Assembly: GCF_018449725.1 (NCBI RefSeq)
Contig: NZ_JAAVVC010000009.1
Location: 124,001-188,000, forward strand
Direction: 5' to 3'
Length of the DNA: 64,000 bases
From: Pseudomonas sp. dw_612
GTDB lineage: Bacteria; Pseudomonadota; Gammaproteobacteria; Pseudomonadales; Pseudomonadaceae
In this document: positions 29,240-36,160 of the stretch, one piece after another
Numbering within the stretch: position 1 is the first letter of the stretch
Layout of the letters: each line of letters begins with the position of its first letter
Position numbers and translations under genes: made by a program
The notes under the pieces: model-generated
What the model saw: only the letters and a program-made list of their open reading frames with translations
What the model was told of the DNA's origin: nothing
Database searches by the model: none

Positions 29240-29767
29240 ATGAACCTGCACCAAGCTTCAAAAGCATCTTCTGAATTTCGCATTTGTAGAGAGTTCGATT
29301 CGTGGCGCGGCCTAGATTTTGACGAGAAATACACGTGCGCAATCGAAGTGCTGCCGTCAGCGCGGATCATGATCGAGCTGGACATTGTGAGTTGCAGTGT
29401 CACCCTCGAAGTCGCTCAAGAAATCGCAGAATGTGTGAAAGAAGCACTGGCTATTTCTATCGACGATGATGGCTACCAAGTCGAAGTCAAAAAACGGCCA
29501 AATGGCCTGTTCAAAATTCGCAGCCTTGCCGGAATGCGCGGAATGCAGTACGCAGCGTTTGGCGAAATCGATATTGAAGGCGCGAGCGGAGATTTTTTTG
29601 AGGATTCATCTTCTGGCACGACATCAATTGTGGTCGCCACTATCCAAGATGGGGGGTACGAGTTAATTTTTCCCTTCATGGGCTACTCATTCACGAAAGC
29701 TGATGCAACCTGGCTAAGCGAGGCGTTGTTCAAGGCCGGCGGGGAGCTACAGAGTCGGGTGCGGTAG
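29240..29767 (+). CDS. Unknown protein
   Basis: 175 residues from ATG 29240 with AAAGGA 8 bases upstream. Mixed alpha/beta composition (CAIEVLPSARIMIELDIV) with no recognised domain. Last gene of a plus-strand series; a small inverted repeat follows its stop. Confidence 0.65.
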   Translation: MNLHQASKASSEFRICREFDSWRGLDFDEKYTCAIEVLPSARIMIELDIVSCSVTLEVAQEIAECVKEALAISIDDDGYQVEVKKRPNGLFKIRSLAGMRGMQYAAFGEIDIEGASGDFFEDSSSGTTSIVVATIQDGGYELIFPFMGYSFTKADATWLSEALFKAGGELQSRVR

Positions 29768-29786
29768 AGTACCAGGAGGCACCGCC

Positions 29787-29806
29787 AAGCCTTTAAGGCT
29801 TTCTCT
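29787..29806 (+). terminator. Possible weak terminator
   Basis: AAGCC-TTTAA-GGCTT forms a 5-bp stem 20 bases after the stop of the 29240 gene, followed by TCTCT. The stem is short and the T tract poor, so this is tentative. A similar AAGCCTTTAAGG block occurs near 40936. Confidence 0.3.
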
Positions 29807-29846
29807 AGCGTCCCTTTCGATGCCCTCGGCGTTCATTGCAGACCGG

Positions 29847-29972
29847 TTATGGCAACAGGTAGCCTACCTCAGCATGGGCTCTGGCGCGCTCCTCAATCTG
29901 CAGGCTTTCTGGATCACGAACCTTTTGATAAGCCCGATCACCTACATACCAATCACAAGACATTGTTGTCAT
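29847..29972 (-). pseudogene. Relic of a phosphatase C-terminal segment
   Basis: A 41-codon minus-strand frame ending RAYQKVRDPESLQIEERARA then HAEVGYLLP-stop. It matches RAYQAVRDPERLLIEERAEA in the histidine-phosphatase protein at 456-1598. The frame stays open upstream to about 30058 with less obvious protein character. It is a truncated relative, not a complete gene. Confidence 0.6.
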
Positions 29973-30094
29973 ACGCCTGTTTAGACAGTGCTTAACATGC
30001 TTGCACGCGGTAGGAAAATGGAGGTGTTTGCGGTCGTAGCCAATGGGCCTGCTAGATAGAACGGATAGATAGCTCTGAGAGGTGGTTTTTTAGA

Positions 30095-31141
30095 CTAGCG
30101 CTTCCGTGCCCGCCAGATTTCGTCAATGTCCAGATTAGCTAAGGCATCGCGCATCAGTGTAAAAGCGTTGTCCGAAAACTGGGGAATACGAGTCGATCCA
30201 AATTCGAATACGTTACGGCACTTCACATCCTCGTCTATGCCCAGATGTGCTCGTAGCGCTTTGGCTTTAGGTTGGGAAAGCCCTACCTTCTTCGCGAGAT
30301 CGGCTGCTCCAAGATGAAATTTTTTCTGTAGGTCTAACTCACGAACTGCCGCAGCCTCTGCTGGGTCATCTCCGCCGATATACCGTACAGGCGCACCTAC
30401 TTTTTTCGTGAAGTGAACGACCAAGTTCACGCCTTCGCCGTCAGTACGAGTGCCCACCATCGAAAGACGAGGGAAGACTTCATTGATGCCCTGGCCGCCA
30501 CGCACTGCCTTTTCAACCCGATCAATATCGCGCTCGGATACTTCTACTTCTTCCACCGCGATGGATTCCATGGCCAGCATTGATCGTATACGGCCACGTG
30601 CTTCATCACGCTGACGTCTTCCCGGCTCCAACAAATCCCTAATCAGGTTGTATTCCCTGTCCACTAAAAACTCAAAATCACCTGGCGGCATAGTCGACAC
30701 TGGCAGCACTCGAGCCGGAATGTGATCAATCAGGCTAATCTCTAATGCCCGGAGCAGGTACGCATCGAATGCAGTTATCAATGCCCTAGTGTTGAGGTAC
30801 AGCAAGTCTTCGGCAACAATCACCGACCAATGCTGTGCAGCATCACGCAGACTATCCACTGCGCGCATCACACCGGCCTCTTCTTGAGTCAGGCCATAGT
30901 GGGCAATGCAAAGCCCAAGGCTTTTGTCGAACGAAATTGAGCGCCCTGTAACCTTATCGAATACTTTGGCCTTGTTCTGAACAAGGACTGCCTTGAGCAG
31001 CATTTCACAGGCGTGCTGAAGGTGGAGCAATACGGTAGTGATACGGCCATCGTCGTCAAAGCTATTGAAGGACTGCATCCCGATACGAAGGGAACTGACA
31101 GCTTTGATCTTAAGGGTTCGTGCGTCCCGTACAAGCTTCAT
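30095..31141 (-). CDS. HEPN/DUF3644-like protein
   Basis: 348 residues from ATG 31141 (AAGGA 9 bases upstream). The first ~140 residues are helical, with LLHLQHACEMLLKAVLVQNK and SLRDAAQHWSVIV resembling DUF3644 and HEPN bundles; the canonical R-x4-6-H pair is not obvious, so catalysis is uncertain. The C-terminal part includes a helix-turn-helix-like LAKKVGLSQPKAKALRAHLG, suggesting nucleic-acid binding. It is 21 bases downstream of the WYL-like gene on the same strand, so the two form an operon. Confidence 0.7.
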   Translation of the reverse strand: MKLVRDARTLKIKAVSSLRIGMQSFNSFDDDGRITTVLLHLQHACEMLLKAVLVQNKAKVFDKVTGRSISFDKSLGLCIAHYGLTQEEAGVMRAVDSLRDAAQHWSVIVAEDLLYLNTRALITAFDAYLLRALEISLIDHIPARVLPVSTMPPGDFEFLVDREYNLIRDLLEPGRRQRDEARGRIRSMLAMESIAVEEVEVSERDIDRVEKAVRGGQGINEVFPRLSMVGTRTDGEGVNLVVHFTKKVGAPVRYIGGDDPAEAAAVRELDLQKKFHLGAADLAKKVGLSQPKAKALRAHLGIDEDVKCRNVFEFGSTRIPQFSDNAFTLMRDALANLDIDEIWRARKR

Positions 31142-31162
31142 TATTCATTCCTTCGATCATGG

Positions 31163-31780
31163 TCAAACCCCGAGGTTGATCGGGTTTCGCACTACGGGGT
31201 GAGAGCTGAATTCTTCATCAATTCTCTGCAACCAGTCGGGGTTTTCGGATTTTCGGCCTGAGCCCACGATTATCTTCAGCGCGCACTCCCGACATTGGTC
31301 GAGCAGTGAGTAAGGGATTTGCTCTAGCAGCCCTTTATACTCATCAACGTCACCATCGCGGTATCGATAAAGGTCTGCGCACCACAGGTTGTTAACCCAC
31401 TCGGTGATATCTTCTTCGGAGTGCTGTGACGTATCCACTAGGACTTTGACGAAATCGACGATCCGAGGGCGCTCGCGCTTACCAAATCCTCGAGTGGTGA
31501 GACAGAAAAATTTCACCGACTTGATAGCCTGTCGCCACTTCCAGGTCAGCGAGTCGAGAGACTGCTCGTCACGCAACTCTGGCACCAGCCTATACGGGTT
31601 AATCAACTCTCCCGTGTCTTGAGCTACCGCATGAATTATTCGATTTACATTAAATAATCGCCATTCATCACGAGTGTGGCAAAACGCGCCAATGAGAATA
31701 TCGTTTTCCTTTTGCAGATCCGAGATTTCCCGTTCGGTAATGCAGCCTTCACCATCTTGATATTTGATGAGTATGCGCAT
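31163..31780 (-). CDS. WYL-like domain protein
   Basis: 205 residues from ATG 31780, chosen because AGGAG lies 6 bases upstream. The N-terminal ~65 residues match the WYL pattern: REISDLQ, then ILIGAFCHTRDEWRLFNVNR. WYL domains bind nucleotide-type ligands and usually regulate defence genes. The usual N-terminal DNA-binding helix-turn-helix is absent. The C-terminal half is unrecognised and contains DLYRYRDGDVDEYKG. It probably works with the HEPN/DUF3644-like protein encoded 21 bases downstream. Confidence 0.65.
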   Translation of the reverse strand: MRILIKYQDGEGCITEREISDLQKENDILIGAFCHTRDEWRLFNVNRIIHAVAQDTGELINPYRLVPELRDEQSLDSLTWKWRQAIKSVKFFCLTTRGFGKRERPRIVDFVKVLVDTSQHSEEDITEWVNNLWCADLYRYRDGDVDEYKGLLEQIPYSLLDQCRECALKIIVGSGRKSENPDWLQRIDEEFSSHPVVRNPINLGV

Positions 31781-31877
31781 GTGATCTCCTGAAATAGCCC
31801 CTTCCATAGGACGCAGGATTGAGTCTAGGTGCTAATCCCTTGCAGCAACAGCTTCCTGAGGAATTGCTCCGATACCG

Positions 31878-32151
31878 CTATCTTTTCACCAGCCCTTTGT
31901 ACCGTTCTCGTGATGCAAGTATCTGGTCTCTGAGCTCTTCAGGGTCGATTCTCATGCCGCCCCGCGGAGTTGTCTGCAGCGTTCTCAAGCTGTTCACAGC
32001 CTTTATGAACGCTCGTTCCTCTGCCTGAATCCATTCAGGACGATTGTCTTTCCAAAATGACCATAACATCGGGCTAACTCCACCACTGATTGGATGGAAG
32101 CAGTATGTGGGAGCTTCAGGTAATGTCCAAGCCGAGAAGTGACTTAGGTCA
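31878..32151 (-). pseudogene. C-terminal gene fragment cut by the dispersed repeat
   Basis: The minus strand reads as good protein from LSHFSAWTLPEAPTYCFHP through FWKDNRPEWIQAEERAFIKA to a stop at 31878. Upstream the frame enters repeat copy 2 and loses protein character. ATG 32069 could start a 64-residue product (MLWSFWKD...). I read it as the tail of a larger gene whose 5' part was lost where the repeat sits. Family unknown. Confidence 0.5.
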
Positions 32152-32273
32152 TCGTGCAAGCGGAGCGCGCAGACCAGGAAGGTCGAAGGCATGAGGATGG
32201 AAGCCCGCAGGGCCAAGACCCGTCGATAGACGAGGCTTGGTTTACGACAGCCATTCCCAGAGGGGTATGCCCG
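32147..32273 (+). repeat. Dispersed structured repeat, copy 2
   Basis: Second copy of the element at 341-445, with the shared blocks GCAAGCGGAGCGCGCAG and GAGGATGGAAGCCC. Relative to copies 1 and 3 it carries about 17 extra bases (ACCAGGAAGGTCGAAGG) between those blocks. It lies between the DUF262-like gene and the truncated 31878 gene. Confidence 0.75.
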
Positions 32274-32289
32274 AAAAATAAAAGCTAGG

Positions 32290-32889
32290 TTATCGAACCG
32301 CACGCTGTTCGTTCGTACGAGAAGCTACACCCATGGCGTAAAGATCATAAGTCTTTCGCAACAACAATTCGTCATCAGACGATACATACGCATGCATGAA
32401 GACTGTCGACAAGAAACGCTTCCGTTCGCCATTGCCAACCTCAGACCAAACTCTTGGTTGCCCTTGAGCATCTGGGACTGCCAAGCGATCAAGAAGGTAC
32501 GCCTCAAGGCTATGCAACCGCTGCAAGCCATCGATCAAAATATCGCTGCTCTCAGCCATTGCTCGCCCCGCACCCGAATCACACCACTCATTAGTGAGAT
32601 AGCTTCCGAGATCCCCTCCAGACCACACAGAAACGATGAACCGAGCCTTTTGACCAAGATTCCATACTACTGGGCGATGCCAAGACGGAACAGGAATGCC
32701 CATTACAAAATCCGCAGCCCAAGGGTACTTCTCGTGAGCAACAGATGACTCGACCAAGTGTTTTTCCCAGCGAGAAACCAAGATATCAATCGGATACTGG
32801 TTGGTGCTGGTTGCCAAAATTTGACGAGGCATTCGAAGGCTTGGATCTGAAATTTCGTCGTCCGCGTAGCGCTGAAACTTGGAAGTCAT
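32290..32889 (-). CDS. DUF262-like (GmrSD N-terminal type) protein
   Basis: 199 residues from ATG 32889. PSWHRPVVWNLGQKARFIVS and ILIDGLQRLHSLEAYLLDRL correspond to the two hallmark DUF262 motifs (the family's xxQRxxVW and DGQQRLxxL), with His in place of Gln in the first and Leu for Gln in the second. DUF262 is a ParB-like NTPase fold, best known in GmrSD type IV restriction. The nuclease half (DUF1524/HNH) is absent, so this is a stand-alone or divergent form. It overlaps the upstream gene by 4 bases (ATGA). Confidence 0.7.
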   Translation of the reverse strand: MTSKFQRYADDEISDPSLRMPRQILATSTNQYPIDILVSRWEKHLVESSVAHEKYPWAADFVMGIPVPSWHRPVVWNLGQKARFIVSVWSGGDLGSYLTNEWCDSGAGRAMAESSDILIDGLQRLHSLEAYLLDRLAVPDAQGQPRVWSEVGNGERKRFLSTVFMHAYVSSDDELLLRKTYDLYAMGVASRTNEQRAVR

Positions 32890-33206
32890 GAATGTCCTTG
32901 GAGGAGGGGAGTGCTAAAGGTGGACGAACCAATGGTGCGGATGAAATTACGCCGCCACTCATCAACGATTGAGATGATCAGTAAGTCACGCTCTGTTGAG
33001 ATTTCGATCTGCTCACCATCAACGAGCGCTTGCGCATAGCCCTCAGCGAAGGCTGCAGCTCTGTCAAAGTCGGAAGAGGAGTCAGAGGACGCGATGTAGC
33101 TGACCAAGCGCTCCCACGCCCTGCGTTGACGATGACCCTGGATGGTCTCGGCAAACGGCACGGCGCCTTTCAGGGAGCGTGAAAATGCGATCGTTGGTAG
33201 GTTCAA
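32886..33206 (-). CDS. Unknown partner of the DUF262-like protein
   Basis: 106 residues, with TTG at 33206 as the in-frame start; the ORF ends in ATGA overlapping the DUF262-like gene, so translation is coupled. It contains RRAWERLVSYIASSDSSSDF and a mostly helical acidic core. An ATG at 33228 in another frame begins MTSRENGFEPTNDRIFTLPE, also protein-like, so the true gene may start there with a frameshift near 33175. Family not recognised. Confidence 0.55.
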   Translation of the reverse strand: MNLPTIAFSRSLKGAVPFAETIQGHRQRRAWERLVSYIASSDSSSDFDRAAAFAEGYAQALVDGEQIEISTERDLLIISIVDEWRRNFIRTIGSSTFSTPLLQGHS

Positions 33207-33228
33207 AACCGTTTTCTCTAGATGTCAT

Positions 33229-33726
33229 AGATATGAAAAACGGTTCCTTTTGAGAAACCTTGAGCCGTATAAGAATTTTTTTGTGCCGACACAAACAGGC
33301 GTCAGTCGGACGCAAGCGCGTGGACGTGCCAAAGGCACTCAGATATCCACCGGGCCAGACCGGAAAGCTGCGGGCCAAGCGGCGAATCTTCTTCGGGCAC
33401 AAAGCGGCACAAAGCCCTTGGCAAGACTTAGAACCTAAAAGGGCACCAACCCTGTAGCTGATCAACAAGACTCTTGATCGGTCAAGGGCATCAGGCCGCA
33501 GCGATCGGGTGTGACGGTTCCTGAAGATGCTTGCCGAGCAGAGCGGGGGATACGTCCATGATGCGTACCAGTATTGGGCAGGCGAGGTAGTCAGGAAGCA
33601 TCGTATCGAGTAGCTTGCGGCATCACAGCTCAATCGACAGGCCATTGGGCACGTACGATAGCTCCTCGTGTGATGGACTTACGAGGCTATTCGAATTTCA
33701 CGTTCGATTGTAAAAGGAATTTATTT
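33229..33726. other. Intergenic region before the HEPN-RT pair
   Basis: About 500 bases without a supported gene. Plus-strand frames in 33142-33457 are Arg/Lys-rich and read through without ribosome binding sites. The last ~60 bases are AT-rich and probably hold the promoter of the 33727 gene. Confidence 0.4.
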
Positions 33727-34260
33727 ATGGCTGTTCCCGCCGAGTTCAACGCCGCACAGTGGTTCTCCGATAACACAGCGGGCGGCTCGCGCCTTACCCC
33801 TGAAACTCAGCATTCCATCGCTGACTTCACCACCATGTGGAATTTCTTCGAGGGGAATCTGTGCCGAAATGAGGGGAATATCGCTGCCTTCGAACGCGTT
33901 GCAGATCTGTATCGACCGAACGCTGATCAGCATCAGGGGGTTTGTGGTTGCGTGGCCTTCTGGCGGTCTCGCTATACGAATGAAGAGGGCATACTGCCTA
34001 GATTCGACAGATTGGAGTTTCGCGCTAGAGATCGCAGGGTGTTGGTAGAAAGTGTTCTATTGGGGCAGAACGATGAACCGCATGATGTGCTGCTGGCAAC
34101 GCTCATCATTATCTACAGGCTGCGAAATAACCTCTTCCATGGGCTCAAGTCGCTCGACACACTCAATGATCAAGTTGAGAATCTCAGGACAGCCACGTAC
34201 TGCTTGTCCATTGTTCTGACGGCAACACCTTCACATCTCGTCAGACCTCAATACGCTTAA
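33727..34260 (+). CDS. HEPN-like protein upstream of the reverse transcriptase
   Basis: 177 residues from ATG 33727 (AAGGAAT upstream); an upstream in-frame extension to 33574 has no start signals. The C-terminal helix RLRNNLFHGLKSLDTLN contains R-N-x3-H, the catalytic HEPN RNase motif, preceded by a hydrophobic helix (LLATLIIIY). HEPN proteins cleave RNA. It lies 81 bases before the reverse transcriptase gene, the same direction, separated by a strong hairpin. RT plus HEPN is known as a single fused protein in the phage-exclusion protein AbiA, so a functional partnership is a reasonable inference. Confidence 0.75.
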   Translation: MAVPAEFNAAQWFSDNTAGGSRLTPETQHSIADFTTMWNFFEGNLCRNEGNIAAFERVADLYRPNADQHQGVCGCVAFWRSRYTNEEGILPRFDRLEFRARDRRVLVESVLLGQNDEPHDVLLATLIIIYRLRNNLFHGLKSLDTLNDQVENLRTATYCLSIVLTATPSHLVRPQYA

Positions 34261-34261
34261 T

Positions 34262-34310
34262 TTGGCTTTGGCGGCACGGTACTGCGGTGGCAGTGTGCCG
34301 CCTACGCCAA
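34262..34310 (+). other. Compound hairpin between the HEPN and RT genes
   Basis: Arms pair in order: TTGGC with GCCAA, a 3x3 internal loop, GGCGGCAC with GTGCCGCC, a 3-base bulge (GGT), then ACTGC with GCAGT closed by GGTG. That is 18 perfect base pairs in 49 bases. No T tract follows, so it is not a standard terminator. It could be a structured RNA used by the RT, an mRNA processing or attenuation element, or a site for the HEPN nuclease. All of these are inference. Confidence 0.6.
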
Positions 34311-34341
34311 GAACAAATCATCAGCCTCAAATACAGAGCGA

Positions 34342-36066
34342 ATGAGTGTTATGCAGCTGCAGGATTTGCTTGCTAAAGGATATTTTCCAATTCAGCTACC
34401 GGTGGGATTCGGCACGAAGAGACTCGCGGACAGCATTGAGCAGATCAAGGCTGTATGGGACGGCGCGCCGGGGAAACAGGCCGGCGCTTCTCAGTCTGAG
34501 AAATTCTCGGTCGCTAGATCCTCCTACAGCAGGCGCACAACCTCGATCCCTAATCCTGTTAGTTTCTATGCCTTGGCTAAGGAGATCTGTGAGTACTGGC
34601 CTCAGATCCGGGCGCATTACGATAAAAGCGAAATCTCTCGCAGCATACCCGGCACCGACGGTAGTCTCAGAGCGATCGAGCTGACGAAGTTCAGCGACTT
34701 GTATGAGGAGCGCGTATGCCAATCTGCAGGGGCCCGTTACGCGCTGATCACCGACATATCGAGCTATTTCCCAACTGTGTACACGCACACCATCCCGTGG
34801 GCACTGCACACCAAGCCGGTTGCCAAGGCGAACAAAACCAAAAAAACTCCTGATTTTTTTGGAAATATCCTTGATGGTCGTTGCATGGGGACACAGGATG
34901 GCCAAACCATTGGCTTGCCTATTGGCCCCGACACTTCCCACATCATCGCGGAAATCATCGGGGTGTCGATTGATGAGGCCATCTGCGCTGAACTGGGTGG
35001 ATGGCCGAAGGGGTTTCGTTACGTCGACGACTTCACTTTCTTCTTCAACAAACGTGAGGAAGCTGAGAGGGCTCTGGCAATCATCATCAAATGCGTCAGT
35101 GCTTACGAGCTCCAGATCAACGCCTCCAAGACGAAGATCGTCGAAGTGCGAGAGCTCGTCCAGGAATCCTGGAAATACAGCCTCAAGAAACTGACCGTCT
35201 CAGCGAAAAAGCGTCAGCAGAAAGACGATATTCACCACTATTTCGAGATGTTGTTCTCACTTGAATCAAGGTTCAAGGACGAGAGCCTAGTCAAATATGG
35301 CCTAAAGCAGCTGTCCTCATCCATCGTCAAGAAGTCCAACTGGGCGATCGCCGAAGCGTACTTTCTCAAATGTGGGTATGGATTTCCCAACACGTTGCAG
35401 GTAATTACCCAAATCCTCGCGACCTACCATCGCTATGGTTATCCATTGAATATGAACGCGCTCGGCGCTTTCAGCCGAAATCTGTTGGAGTCGGCTGCCG
35501 CCGCGAATCACCACAGTGAGACTGCCTGGCTCCTTTGGCTGTGCAAGGAACTCAGCATCCATCTTGACGCCCCTTTGATCCGTCAAGTGCTTCAGATGGA
35601 GAGCTCTGTATGTTCGCTCATCGCTCTGGATCTCATTCATTCAAATTTAGTCGACGGTGAGGTAGATCTTGCGGCTTTAACGGGTCTACCGCTCACAGAT
35701 CAGGCACTCAAAGGGAACAACTGGTTACTGGCTTACGAAGGGGGTCGCCGGCTGTGGCTCGGAAATCCAGATATCGCTTTCATAGAAGCCGACCCCTGCT
35801 TCGCAGCACTGCTAAACGCTGACGTTAGCTTTTATGACCAGGAAGCCAGGCTACCGGCTATATTCCAAGTCAAGATCGAAGCAGCGGAGGCTATTGATTT
35901 CGACTCGGATGACGAAATCGACCGTGATTTCGAGTTTGACAGTATGGATGAGGAATACTTCGATTCGGCTGTAACGGATACTGATGAGGAAGGCGAGGAG
36001 CAGGGCGCGGCATCAGCCGGTAAAGGAAATCTAGCTGTAGATCCTGAAGCACCAGATGATTGGTGA
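34342..36066 (+). CDS. Reverse transcriptase of the Abi/unknown-group (defence) type
   Basis: 574 residues. The polymerase motifs are clear: motif A YALITDISSYFPTVYT (~133), motif B GLPIGPDTSHIIAEI (~193) and motif C FRYVDDFTFFF (~228) with the catalytic YVDD. About 250 residues of helical repeats follow, as in AbiA/AbiK and other unknown-group RTs, without intron maturase or retron features. The last ~60 residues are very acidic (DSDDEIDRDFEFDSMDEEYF). Such RTs make DNA, sometimes untemplated, and act in phage defence. It stands 81 bases after the HEPN gene. I cannot assign a DRT class. Confidence 0.85.
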   Translation: MSVMQLQDLLAKGYFPIQLPVGFGTKRLADSIEQIKAVWDGAPGKQAGASQSEKFSVARSSYSRRTTSIPNPVSFYALAKEICEYWPQIRAHYDKSEISRSIPGTDGSLRAIELTKFSDLYEERVCQSAGARYALITDISSYFPTVYTHTIPWALHTKPVAKANKTKKTPDFFGNILDGRCMGTQDGQTIGLPIGPDTSHIIAEIIGVSIDEAICAELGGWPKGFRYVDDFTFFFNKREEAERALAIIIKCVSAYELQINASKTKIVEVRELVQESWKYSLKKLTVSAKKRQQKDDIHHYFEMLFSLESRFKDESLVKYGLKQLSSSIVKKSNWAIAEAYFLKCGYGFPNTLQVITQILATYHRYGYPLNMNALGAFSRNLLESAAAANHHSETAWLLWLCKELSIHLDAPLIRQVLQMESSVCSLIALDLIHSNLVDGEVDLAALTGLPLTDQALKGNNWLLAYEGGRRLWLGNPDIAFIEADPCFAALLNADVSFYDQEARLPAIFQVKIEAAEAIDFDSDDEIDRDFEFDSMDEEYFDSAVTDTDEEGEEQGAASAGKGNLAVDPEAPDDW

Positions 36067-36160
36067 GTCTTGCATAGACGGAAGTTGTGAACTGGATTCG
36101 TGGCTAATGCTGGTCTAGTGCATCCAATGCCTTCCTTGTACATGCTCGCCTATATGGATG

